64,000 bases of DNA, taken from assembly GCA_964442135.1 (NCBI GenBank), contig CAYTYN010000001.1:1-64000 (forward strand), given 5' to 3'. Below, in pieces: positions 51,558 to 59,559 of the stretch (the first letter of the stretch is position 1; each line of letters opens with the position of its first letter). The notes under the pieces are model-generated. The model had not been told where the DNA came from and did no database searches. It saw nothing but the letters and a program-made list of their open reading frames with translations. This stretch comes from Avanaerovorax sp964442135. Lineage in GTDB: Bacteria; Bacillota; Clostridia; Peptostreptococcales; Anaerovoracaceae. Position numbers and translations under genes: made by a program.

Positions 51558-53627
51558 CTAAAGACCGTACTTCAACTTCTTTCTGGCAAAGGTGGCCTGG
51601 GGAAGTCCCAGTATATCCGCGGCTTTTCTCGTAGTTCCGCCCTTCTTCATGGCGTATTCTATAAGCTGTCTCTCCTGCATGTCCATGATCTCATGAAAAT
51701 CCACACGGTTCTTATCCTCCAGATCCGCGGCAAGGCTGAATTGATCAGAGCCCTGAGTCTCCGAAAGCACTCTGGCCGCTTGACCGGCGGAGATCATCCC
51801 GCCCTCGGCGCTTATGACCAGCCTGTGAACCACGTTTTCCAGCTCTCTTACGTTCCCCGGCCAGTCGTACCTGTAGAGCACGTCCAGCGCTCCCGACGAC
51901 AGCTTCCTGCTCACATTGTATTTTCCGGACCATGATGCCGCAAAGCCTTCAGCCAGACACGATATATCCTCTTTCCTGTTCCTCAACGGAGGAACGTCTA
52001 TACAGCAGATGTTCAGTCTGTAAAATAAATCCTCTCTGAAGTCTCCTTTGTCCACCAGATCTCTGAGGGGCACATTGTTAGCGACGACGACCCTTACATT
52101 TACGGAAACCGGCCTTGTACCGCCGACTCTGTAAAAGGTGTTTTCCTGGAGCACTCTGAGCAGCTTCGACTGCATGGACAGAGAAAGAGTTCCTATTTCA
52201 TCCAGAAACAGTATTCCGTTATCCGCCATTTCGAAATAACCTTTTTTACCGGTCGTTGACGCCCCTGTAAAGGAACCCGGTTCATAGCCGAAGAATTCCG
52301 ACTCGGCCAAACTTTCCTGAACGGTCGCGCAATTTATCTTCACGCAGGGCATGGCGTTGCGCTCACTGTTTTGGTGTATGATGGAAAGAACCCTTTCCTT
52401 TCCCGTTCCCGTCTCTCCTTGTATGATCACGTTGCAGTCATATCTGGCTATATTGATCGCTTCTTCGACCATTCTCGCCGTTACAGAGCTCTTATATATG
52501 AAATCTCCCTCTCTTCCGGCGCCGGAAATGTCCTGACTTCTCGCCCTGCTGTCCGTAACAGCCAGCGGCGCCGCTTTCTCTTTATATATGCTATCCAGCC
52601 TGTCCAGCACACCCCGCGACGACCTCACCACGTCCATGGTAAAGAGAGGATAGTCTCTTATATATTGGTCGAACAGGTACATGTAAACGGACTTTCCTAT
52701 GGACTCGGCCACAGTCTGAGCTACGGCATAGTGATTATCTACGGTGGTAAAGTAAATACATCCTGAAGCCTTTGCCATGAACACAGCGAGAGTCTCGACT
52801 CCATAGACGTCTTCAGCCACGATTACCATGTCGGCATCGCAGCACCTCTCCCCGGCATCCTTCAGCTTTTCATAGGTTCCGATGGGATCTGACAAATTGG
52901 TCATTATAACGTGATCCACATCCGGCGCAACGATCTCCTCTATGGCTGAATCCTCTAATTTGCCCCTCAGGTTTTCATCCATTATGGCGGTTACATGGGC
53001 TGAAGGCGAAGCCTTCTTTACGGCAGACGCATAGACCACCGACGTACAGGCGTTTCTTCCTATGACCGCTATGTTTACGGCGGCATTATTCTCCGCCATC
53101 TCCTTTGCCGTCATAAGGCATCCCGCCTCGTTCATGGCTGACAGGGTGTAGCTTACACCCAAGGTCTCATCTACAGGAAATACCGGAGACGTTCGGAACA
53201 GTACGGCATGTCCCGAAGCATCTACCTGACCGTAATTGAAATCTATATCCCCTACCCTGTCTAAGGATATGGGAACGCCGCAAAGGGAGACCAGACAGTA
53301 CGCTCTCTCACCCTCTTTAAGGGGGCCATCGTACTTCTTTCCTGTCTTTTCAACCGTTCCGAGAAAGCATCCCCCTGTGCCTGTGAACGGGTTATGAAGC
53401 TTTCCCCTCTTATCCACTATATCCAGGATTTTAGCTCTTATGCGATTCTCATTGAATCCGCTGCTGCTGCAAATCTGCTGGAAGCTGTCCCATTCTACGT
53501 TCAACCTCTCTATCCTCATGAGAACCTCTTCATCGGAGATCTCAATGCTGTTGTCTAATTTCCATGCCGTAGCGGGAACCGCCCCCTTTGGCTCGAGCAC
53601 CCGCCGGACTCCAAAATCTTTAATCAT
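51558..53627 (-). CDS. Sigma-54-dependent activator with a Kdd-like (3,5-diaminohexanoate dehydrogenase) N-terminal domain
   Basis: 689 residues. Residues 1-345 resemble L-erythro-3,5-diaminohexanoate dehydrogenase of lysine fermentation: VRRVLEPKGAVPATAWKLDN, the EEVLMRIERLNVEWDSFQQI block, GKLHNPFTGTGGCFLGTVEK and LVSLCGVPISLDRV. The nucleotide-binding loop is eroded: VIGRNACTSV (188-197) replaces the glycine-rich loop of Kdd, so it probably senses rather than catalyses. A linker (346-380) leads to the AAA+ domain: Walker A GETGTGKE (404-411), sigma-54 contact loop GSFTGA (451-456), Walker B ILFLDEIG (472-479), YDWPGNVRELEN, and a Fis-type helix-turn-helix (665-686). No receiver or PAS domain. 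It precedes dsdA by 15 bp and has its own sigma-70 promoter. Confidence 0.9.
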   Translation of the reverse strand: MIKDFGVRRVLEPKGAVPATAWKLDNSIEISDEEVLMRIERLNVEWDSFQQICSSSGFNENRIRAKILDIVDKRGKLHNPFTGTGGCFLGTVEKTGKKYDGPLKEGERAYCLVSLCGVPISLDRVGDIDFNYGQVDASGHAVLFRTSPVFPVDETLGVSYTLSAMNEAGCLMTAKEMAENNAAVNIAVIGRNACTSVVYASAVKKASPSAHVTAIMDENLRGKLEDSAIEEIVAPDVDHVIMTNLSDPIGTYEKLKDAGERCCDADMVIVAEDVYGVETLAVFMAKASGCIYFTTVDNHYAVAQTVAESIGKSVYMYLFDQYIRDYPLFTMDVVRSSRGVLDRLDSIYKEKAAPLAVTDSRARSQDISGAGREGDFIYKSSVTARMVEEAINIARYDCNVIIQGETGTGKERVLSIIHQNSERNAMPCVKINCATVQESLAESEFFGYEPGSFTGASTTGKKGYFEMADNGILFLDEIGTLSLSMQSKLLRVLQENTFYRVGGTRPVSVNVRVVVANNVPLRDLVDKGDFREDLFYRLNICCIDVPPLRNRKEDISCLAEGFAASWSGKYNVSRKLSSGALDVLYRYDWPGNVRELENVVHRLVISAEGGMISAGQAARVLSETQGSDQFSLAADLEDKNRVDFHEIMDMQERQLIEYAMKKGGTTRKAADILGLPQATFARKKLKYGL

Positions 53628-53667
53628 TTCATCTCCAAGCCTAACCTATCGGCTTCTTCTGAGGTCT

Positions 53668-53696
53668 ATCCTATTATTTCCGTGGAGAAAAGTCAA
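53668..53696 (-). promoter_or_regulatory. Sigma-70 type promoter of the Kdd-like regulator
   Basis: Minus-strand TTGACT (53696-53691) and TAGGAT (53673-53668), spacing 17 bp, about 40 nt upstream of the ATG at 53627. Thus the activator itself does not depend on sigma-54. Confidence 0.65.
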
Positions 53697-53719
53697 TGGA
53701 AAAACAAGGGCGGACGAGA

Positions 53720-53899
53720 TCACCCGAGCCTCCCCTTAATGTAATTCTCCGTCTTCTCGTTAGACGGGACGGAGAACAGCTTTTCCGTCTTGTCATACTT
53801 TTCATCCGGCAGTAAGAACGCCGTGTTATCGGATACTCTCACCGCCTGCTGTACGTTGTGTGTTGCCGTTATTACAGCGTGCTTCTCTTTCAGCTTCAG
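53720..53899 (-). pseudogene. pstB: Remnant of pstB (phosphate ABC transporter ATPase), last 59 codons only
   Basis: The minus-strand frame without a start codon reads LKLKEKHAVITATHNVQQAV, then RVSDNTAFLLPDEKYDKTEK and ends TENYIKGRLG before TGA at 53722-53720. This matches the end of PstB, including the switch histidine of THN-QQA, the SD-TAF segment and the final E-YI-GRFG. All upstream motifs (Walker A, signature, Walker B) are missing; dtd ends 35 bp away. No other pst gene is present. It is a decayed leftover of a pst or similar operon, not a functional gene. Confidence 0.75.
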
Positions 53900-53933
53900 G
53901 GCAGGGGCTTCATATCCTCAGTGTTAATTTTCT

Positions 53934-54380
53934 CTAAAGCCTGTCCGAATCCAATACAACTGTAAACGGTCCGTCGTTGACCAGGCTCACCTTCATATCG
54001 GCTCCGAATACGCCTCCTTCTACTTCCGGAATGGACTTTTTGCACTCCGAAATTACATATTCATACAGCCTCTCCGCCAGATCAGGCGCTCCGGCATCGG
54101 AAAAGCCGGGACGGTTCCCCCGCTTGCAGTCTGCGTACAGGGTGAACTGAGAGATGATGAGAAGGCTTCCTCCCACCGATTCCAAGTTAAGATTAGTCTT
54201 TCCGTTCTCATCCTCGAATATCCTCATACCGATCAGCTTCTTTATCATCTTATCGGCGATCTCCTCGGTATCGTCCTTTCCGACTCCCATCAGAACCATG
54301 AAGCCTTTGCCTATCTGTCCTACGGTTTTGCCCTCTACTCTTACACTGCTTTCCAGAACCCTCTGAATTACGAATCTCAT
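53934..54380 (-). CDS. dtd: D-aminoacyl-tRNA deacylase
   Basis: Dtd removes D-amino acids (and glycine from tRNA-Ala) from mischarged tRNAs. The 148-residue protein has the family start MRFVIQRV and both active-site motifs, SQFTLYAD and a C-terminal NDGPFT. In many Firmicutes dtd follows relA; here it is the last gene of an operon with an Asp/Glu racemase family protein and a P1 peptidase. Its ATG overlaps the racemase stop (TAATG). The shared transcript probably starts at the -24/-12 promoter at 56203. Confidence 0.94.
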   Translation of the reverse strand: MRFVIQRVLESSVRVEGKTVGQIGKGFMVLMGVGKDDTEEIADKMIKKLIGMRIFEDENGKTNLNLESVGGSLLIISQFTLYADCKRGNRPGFSDAGAPDLAERLYEYVISECKKSIPEVEGGVFGADMKVSLVNDGPFTVVLDSDRL

Positions 54381-55075
54381 TACTTAATATCTCCCTTTAA
54401 TCTGTAATATTCTATGCACCTGTCTGCCATGATTTCCATAGGATCCCTGTAGTATTCAGGAAGATCCAGCTCCTTCTTTACTACGGAAAGCTCGGTGCAG
54501 GCTAAAATCGCCCCTTCGCATCCGGCAGATCTGATCTCCTCGTCTATTTCCGCCCAAAGGTCACCGTCGGCAGGCTTATTCTGCTTTATCAGGTCGTAGA
54601 TGGTGGTCATGACCTTTTTCTGACTCTTCGAAGACGGGATGAACGGGACTATCCCCCGCCCTTCAAACTCCCTCTGATACAGACCCGTCTCAATCGTACC
54701 GTCTGTGGCCAAAATGGCTACCGGCCTGCCTTTACAGGTCTTCTCCAGCTGAACCGCCGTCTCCTCTATCATGTGTATGAAGGGGACAGAAACCTGATCT
54801 CTTATCATATTGACGAAAAAGTGCGCGGTGTTGCAGGTGACGGCGATGGCGTCGCATCCGGCCCTCTCCAGCACTCTGGCATCCTTCAAAAGCCTGTCCC
54901 TCACCCGATCGGTGTCTCCTGACAAAATAGCCGCCGTCCTGTCCGGCATACCTGAATCGCTGTATAAGATCATGTTCAGATTTTCCTGATCACAGGACAC
55001 TTCTGTTTTATCTATTATCATACGGTAAAAGAGAGAAGAGGCCAAAGGCCCCATACCTCCTATTACTCCCAGCAT
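54380..55075 (-). CDS. Aspartate/glutamate racemase family protein
   Basis: A 231-residue cofactor-independent racemase. GVIGGMGPLAS near the N-terminus is typical of aspartate racemases, and the two catalytic cysteines are Cys81 in VTCNTAH and Cys193 in LACTELS. Aspartate racemase is the best guess, though hydantoin and other amino-acid racemases share the fold. It lies between the P1 peptidase and dtd genes, which fits a role in D-amino-acid formation or use. Confidence 0.88.
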   Translation of the reverse strand: MLGVIGGMGPLASSLFYRMIIDKTEVSCDQENLNMILYSDSGMPDRTAAILSGDTDRVRDRLLKDARVLERAGCDAIAVTCNTAHFFVNMIRDQVSVPFIHMIEETAVQLEKTCKGRPVAILATDGTIETGLYQREFEGRGIVPFIPSSKSQKKVMTTIYDLIKQNKPADGDLWAEIDEEIRSAGCEGAILACTELSVVKKELDLPEYYRDPMEIMADRCIEYYRLKGDIK

Positions 55076-55117
55076 GTTATTCTAACTCCTTTTTTCTGAA
55101 AAATAACCGTATCCCTC

Positions 55118-56161
55118 TCATAGAAACTCTCTCAAGCCGTAGCAGACCCTTTCCCCAACGCCTTTTGTCGTTTTAGCGTGGTACATTGAGCTTATGATAG
55201 CCTCTTCCACAGCCTCTACTGCGGCTTCGAATACACAGTCTATCTTCTCATCATCGAACATCCTAGTCTCGATGACAGCCTTCTCGCTGTAATGAGGAAT
55301 CCGGTTTCCGGTGCTGAATGCGATAGCGATATCTCCGCTCCCGTTTCCTAAATATGATCCGCACTTTCCCAGCGCTACGGAAGACCTCTTGGCAGTCCTC
55401 TTCAGCTGTCGCTCGGAGAGGGGTATATCGGTGGCGATGATCATAATGATCGATCCAAGATCCTTCTTGTCCTCGGACGCCCTTTCTCTCTTTATCCGCT
55501 TTCCCACGTGATCTCCGCCGATGACCAGATTCCCCGACCCTCCGAAGTTGGACATGACGATGGCTCCTACGGTGTAGTCCCTGTGATCAGCCGTTATCAC
55601 TCTGGACGCTGAACCTATCCCTCCTTTAAGACCTAAGCAGCACATCCCTGTCCCGCCTCCTACTGCGCCCTCCTCAAAGATCTCACCGTCAGCCTCTGCT
55701 CTCTCCAGTGCCCGGCGCACGTGCTCGCCCTTGACATGAAGTCCCCTTATATCGTTAAGTCTGCCGTCGTTACACTCGGTGACCAGGCAGTTAACAGTGC
55801 CTGTCTTTACTCCGATGTCGTCGTTTCTTTCCAGCATATATCGGGTCAGGGCTTCGGCCGCCGTGCCGACGCTTAAGGTATTGGTCATTATTATAGGCGT
55901 TTCTATGGTTCCCAGCTCCTCCACCTGAACCAGCCCAAGGCTCTTGCCGAATCCGTTTATGATGTAAACTCCCGCCATTACCTTATCGTGAAAGATATCT
56001 CCGCAGTGAGGAAGGACGGCGGTTACTCCGGTGTTTATCTCTTTCCCGTCCTGCACAGTCGCATGTCCTACCCTTACGCCGGAAACATCTGTTATAAGGT
56101 TCAATTTTCCTTTAGGCCATTTAGAGTGAAGCTCTAAGTTACAGTCTTTAGGTAATCCCAT
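55118..56161 (-). CDS. P1 family peptidase (DmpA-type aminopeptidase)
   Basis: A 347-residue self-processing N-terminal-nucleophile hydrolase. ITDVSGVRVGHATV, NTLSVGTAAEAL, VGGGTGM, and YTVGAIVMSNFGG are family blocks; self-cleavage is expected before the serine of NGSGDIAIAFSTGN, as in DmpA where the nucleophile follows a glycine. DmpA relatives act on L-amino-acid amides, D-amino-acid esters or beta-peptides. GGAGG precedes the ATG, and the gene is the first of a sigma-54-type operon. Confidence 0.9.
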   Translation of the reverse strand: MGLPKDCNLELHSKWPKGKLNLITDVSGVRVGHATVQDGKEINTGVTAVLPHCGDIFHDKVMAGVYIINGFGKSLGLVQVEELGTIETPIIMTNTLSVGTAAEALTRYMLERNDDIGVKTGTVNCLVTECNDGRLNDIRGLHVKGEHVRRALERAEADGEIFEEGAVGGGTGMCCLGLKGGIGSASRVITADHRDYTVGAIVMSNFGGSGNLVIGGDHVGKRIKRERASEDKKDLGSIIMIIATDIPLSERQLKRTAKRSSVALGKCGSYLGNGSGDIAIAFSTGNRIPHYSEKAVIETRMFDDEKIDCVFEAAVEAVEEAIISSMYHAKTTKGVGERVCYGLREFL

Positions 56162-56202
56162 GTTTAATCCGCCTCCACGTCTTTGTCTTTAAGAATTAAA
56201 AG

Positions 56203-56219
56203 AGCAAAAAATATGCCAA
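56203..56219 (-). promoter_or_regulatory. Sigma-54 (-24/-12) promoter of the P1 peptidase-racemase-dtd operon
   Basis: On the minus strand TTGGCAT (56219-56213), five bases, then TTGCT (56207-56203). GG and GC are separated by 10 bp, exactly as in the TGGCACG-N4-TTGCW consensus. The start point would be near 56192, 31 nt before the ATG at 56161. A sigma-54 activator gene is divergent from it, the classic arrangement. Confidence 0.8.
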
Positions 56220-56314
56220 TATTATATTCGTTGATTTTCTGTGGTTCCCTGCTCATTTTTCAGATTTATTCCGATTATCCCTGTTTAAAATCTTATTTAA
56301 TCCCATTGCATTTC

Positions 56315-56343
56315 TTGAATTAGTCCTCAGAAAAGGTTATAAT
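56315..56343 (+). promoter_or_regulatory. Sigma-70 type promoter of the divergent sigma-54 activator
   Basis: TTGAAT (56315-56320) and TATAAT (56338-56343), spacing 17 bp. The leader contains a GGGGAG/CTCCCC hairpin (56365-56370 and 56378-56383) just before the ribosome binding site AAGGAGA. Operators for the activator should lie between here and 56230 but no clear dyad is visible. Confidence 0.75.
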
Positions 56344-56399
56344 AAGTGAGCATTTCAGACCATGGGGGAGCTTACGACTCCCCAATAAGGAGAACATCA

Positions 56400-58244
56400 T
56401 TGAAAACAGTCGCCATAGTATACAAGACCGGCTCTAACACGAGCGCCATGAACTCCATCAAGGCTGATCTGGAGAAGATATTCGAGGATCATGTAAATTT
56501 TTTCAACGTATATCTGGATGAGTATCCGGATAATTCGGTGCTCCGAGCCGACGCCTACCTGGTGAGGGGAGATGATCTCTACGAACAGCTGAAGGAAAGA
56601 GTGGATAACTTCTCCATGATAATTAAGCTGCACCGAAGCCCCAGCACGGTGATAAAGCTTGGGCAGCTTCTGGAGCTGGATTCAGAGTGGCTTCACAAAA
56701 GGATATACCGGTATCTGCCTAAAGCTATGGAATCCGGCAGCAGCTTTTACACCAATTTCACATACGACTATCTGAAAAGCGAGATGATCAAGCGGGTAAT
56801 AGACGACAGCACTATAGGCACCATACTGGTGGGCTCTCTCTTCGAGCCCATTTACGTCAACTATAAGGCTTGTTCCATCTTGGGCATATCCGACAAGTCG
56901 GAGCTTAACCTGAAAGAGAGTATCCCTCAGGAGGTTCTTCAATCGGCAGACTCCTCGACGGCGAGGGTCGCCATCAACCTGAACTATTACCTTTTGAACA
57001 AGGATGCCATCACTTTGGCGGATGAAACGATAGGCTACTACATAACTCTCCAGGATGAGAGAGACACTGCTCCGCTGAGACAGTCGCTGAAGGACAAAGG
57101 ATATGTAGCCAACTACCGGTTCGAAGACATTATATACACATCGGCCTATATGAAAAAGGTCATAGATACCGCAAAACGCATAGCGGGCACGGATCTTACC
57201 GTCCTCATAAGAGGGGAGAGCGGTACGGGAAAGGAAATGATAGCTCAGTCCATCCACAACTATTCGGCTCGGTCTAATTTCCCCTTTGTCGCCGTAAACT
57301 GCGCCGCCCTTCCGGAAACCTTGCTGGAGTCCGAGCTTTTCGGATATGAACCCGGTTCCTTTACGGGGGCGAGAAGCAAGGGTAAAGCCGGTCTTTTTGA
57401 GCAAGCCCACAAAGGAACCATATTCCTCGATGAGATAGGCGATGTATCTCCCCGGCTGCAGTCCAGACTCCTTCGTACTATTCAGGAAATGCAGATCATG
57501 AGAATAGGAAGCGATAAGCTCATCAGTATCGACGTCAGGATCATAGCTGCCACTAATCGGAACTTGGAAAATGAAATCGCCAAAAGCAACTTTAGAAACG
57601 ACCTGTTCTTCAGGCTGAATGTTCTCTCTATCTACGTTCCCCCTCTTCGGAAGCGAAAAGAGGACATACCCATTCTTCTTCAGAGCTATCTGGGAGCTGA
57701 ATACGAAAACATCAGCGCGCACGAAAAGGCCATTCTCATGAAATACGACTGGCCCGGAAACGTGAGAGAGCTTAGCAATACGGCAGTATATTACAAGGCT
57801 CTGTCCCAGCTTCCCGAATACCTGACCGATCCGGTCAGCCTTCAGGTCGAAAGGGATGATGAACGTATGCCGGATCAGAACGTCGGAGACAGGTATCAAG
57901 ACATAACAGATGACCAACCCTGTCATTCGGATGTGAAGAACCGGGGAAGCCTTTTCCCGCCTTCGGATCCGAAGAGATATGCAGTCAGGAAGCAAGCTCT
58001 GACCGAAGATGAACTGACCCAGATGGTGCTTTCCCTCATATGTGATTATTCCTCACCTGCCCACGGCGTAGGACGGACCGTCATACTTCAGCTGTTGAAA
58101 TCTTCAGGAGTGCACATAAGCGACGGTAAGCTGCGAGAGGTACTCGCTTCTCTCGCCTCGGAGGATCTCATACAGATCGGCAAAGGCCGCTTCGGAACCA
58201 GGATTACTGAAATTGGTATGGACAGATTAAGAAGACAGTTTTAG
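56400..58244 (+). CDS. Sigma-54-dependent transcriptional activator with C-terminal winged-helix-like domain
   Basis: About 614 residues from TTG 56400, which has AAGGAGA upstream; the frame extends to ATG 56346 through the leader hairpin. The N-terminal 240 residues are a sensor I cannot name (an alpha/beta domain with DAYLVRGDDLYE, then a PAS-like fold around 130-230). The AAA+ domain has Walker A GESGTGKE (272-279), GSFTGA, FLDEIGDV and YDWPGNVREL. Instead of a Fis helix it ends in an 85-residue region that looks like a winged helix (LTQMVLSLICDYSSPAHGVG, then LREVLASLASEDLIQIG). It probably drives the divergent operon at 56203. Confidence 0.88.
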   Translation: MKTVAIVYKTGSNTSAMNSIKADLEKIFEDHVNFFNVYLDEYPDNSVLRADAYLVRGDDLYEQLKERVDNFSMIIKLHRSPSTVIKLGQLLELDSEWLHKRIYRYLPKAMESGSSFYTNFTYDYLKSEMIKRVIDDSTIGTILVGSLFEPIYVNYKACSILGISDKSELNLKESIPQEVLQSADSSTARVAINLNYYLLNKDAITLADETIGYYITLQDERDTAPLRQSLKDKGYVANYRFEDIIYTSAYMKKVIDTAKRIAGTDLTVLIRGESGTGKEMIAQSIHNYSARSNFPFVAVNCAALPETLLESELFGYEPGSFTGARSKGKAGLFEQAHKGTIFLDEIGDVSPRLQSRLLRTIQEMQIMRIGSDKLISIDVRIIAATNRNLENEIAKSNFRNDLFFRLNVLSIYVPPLRKRKEDIPILLQSYLGAEYENISAHEKAILMKYDWPGNVRELSNTAVYYKALSQLPEYLTDPVSLQVERDDERMPDQNVGDRYQDITDDQPCHSDVKNRGSLFPPSDPKRYAVRKQALTEDELTQMVLSLICDYSSPAHGVGRTVILQLLKSSGVHISDGKLREVLASLASEDLIQIGKGRFGTRITEIGMDRLRRQF

Positions 58245-58301
58245 TATATAAGTGTCACCGTATTTAGAAAATGAACGTCTGATTCGTTCGGGAGGTATTA
58301 A

Positions 58302-59519
58302 ATGACATCAGAACAAAAGACGCCGGTTACTCCTGCTCAGCTTAAGGCTGCCGCGGAAAAGCTTTATCCTTCTACGGTAAGGTTCCGACGGTATCTCCAC
58401 TCTCATCCTGAGCTTTCGGAGCATGAGGAAAACACCGCTCGTTACGTATGCTCCATCCTCGACGACCACAACATCCCCTATACCGCCGGTGTGGCCGGTC
58501 ACGGCGTCGTGGCTCAAATCGGAGAGGTAAAAGAGGGGCAGCGGTGTGTAGCCATCAGGGCGGACATGGACGCCCTGCCTGTGTGTGAAGCCACAGGCCT
58601 TGAGTACGCATCGGAGAATCCCGGAGTAATGCACGCCTGTGGTCACGATATGCACACCGCCATACTCCTCTCCACAGGGATAATACTGAAAGGGTTCTGT
58701 GATGAAGGAAGGCTTAACGGAGCGGTTAAACTGTTCTTCCAGCCTTCCGAAGAAACTGTGGGAGGCGCTTCTCCCATGATAGAAGCAGGATGTCTCAGGG
58801 ATCCGGAGGTCAGCTTTATAACGGCTCTTCACGTGGATCCCAATTATCCGGCGGGCACCATCGATTTAAAGTACGGCCCTATGAATGCGGCAACCTGCAG
58901 CTTTTCACTCGCCGTTAAGGGCAAAAGCTGTCACGGCGCCCATCCTGACGCCGGCATAGACACTATCCTCGTTTCTGCTCAGGTGATTACAGCCCTCCAA
59001 TCCATTTCCAGCCGGTTCATGGCTCCTACCACACCGGTGGTAGTCACCATCGGCACTGTTAACGGGGGCACGGCAGGAAACATTATCGCCGGTCAGGTCA
59101 TGATGACAGGCACCATCAGAGCTCTTGACATGGATACAATGGAAAAGGCCAAGTCTCTGTTCCTACGGATAGTCCGGGATACAGCTTCCGCCTACGGAGC
59201 TTCCGCTGAAGTTTTCTGGGGCAAAGATAATTATCCGGCTCTGATCAACGACGATTCAGTGACAGGCATCGTAGAAGAGACTGTGGTTGAATATCTGGGC
59301 CGCGATATGGTGAGGCTTATGCCTGAACCCAGTCTCGGAGCCGATGACTTCGCCTTTTTCACTCAGAAGGTAAAAGGAACTTATTTCAACCTGGGAGTTA
59401 CGAGAGACGGCGAAGCTGCCTACTCTCTCCACAATGAACGCTTCGCCCCGGCCGAGGAGGCAATGCTGAACGGGGTTATAATCCAGACAGCTTCCGCTCT
59501 CAAGCTGCTGGAGCGGTAG
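58302..59519 (+). CDS. M20 family metallopeptidase / amidohydrolase
   Basis: A 405-residue zinc amidohydrolase of the aminoacylase/hippurate hydrolase type. Metal-binding signatures are HSHPELSEHE, the RADMDALPV segment, HACGHDMHTAILL (111-123) and QPSEETVGGA; the lid domain lies between about 190 and 305. Such enzymes release free amino acids from N-acyl or peptide forms. GGGAGGT precedes the ATG. It starts 57 bp after the sigma-54 activator on the same strand and is followed by alr. Confidence 0.9.
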   Translation: MTSEQKTPVTPAQLKAAAEKLYPSTVRFRRYLHSHPELSEHEENTARYVCSILDDHNIPYTAGVAGHGVVAQIGEVKEGQRCVAIRADMDALPVCEATGLEYASENPGVMHACGHDMHTAILLSTGIILKGFCDEGRLNGAVKLFFQPSEETVGGASPMIEAGCLRDPEVSFITALHVDPNYPAGTIDLKYGPMNAATCSFSLAVKGKSCHGAHPDAGIDTILVSAQVITALQSISSRFMAPTTPVVVTIGTVNGGTAGNIIAGQVMMTGTIRALDMDTMEKAKSLFLRIVRDTASAYGASAEVFWGKDNYPALINDDSVTGIVEETVVEYLGRDMVRLMPEPSLGADDFAFFTQKVKGTYFNLGVTRDGEAAYSLHNERFAPAEEAMLNGVIIQTASALKLLER

Positions 59520-59559
59520 AAACTTTACACAATGGAGAATTTTAGGAGGAAAAGGGAAA

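Noticed and set aside
53720..53930. A functional small gene between dtd and the regulator
   Set aside because: The frame has no start codon and matches only the last part of PstB, so it is a remnant.
56682..57995. A 437-residue open frame on the minus strand
   Set aside because: It is antisense to the sigma-54 activator, whose AAA+ motifs are unambiguous.
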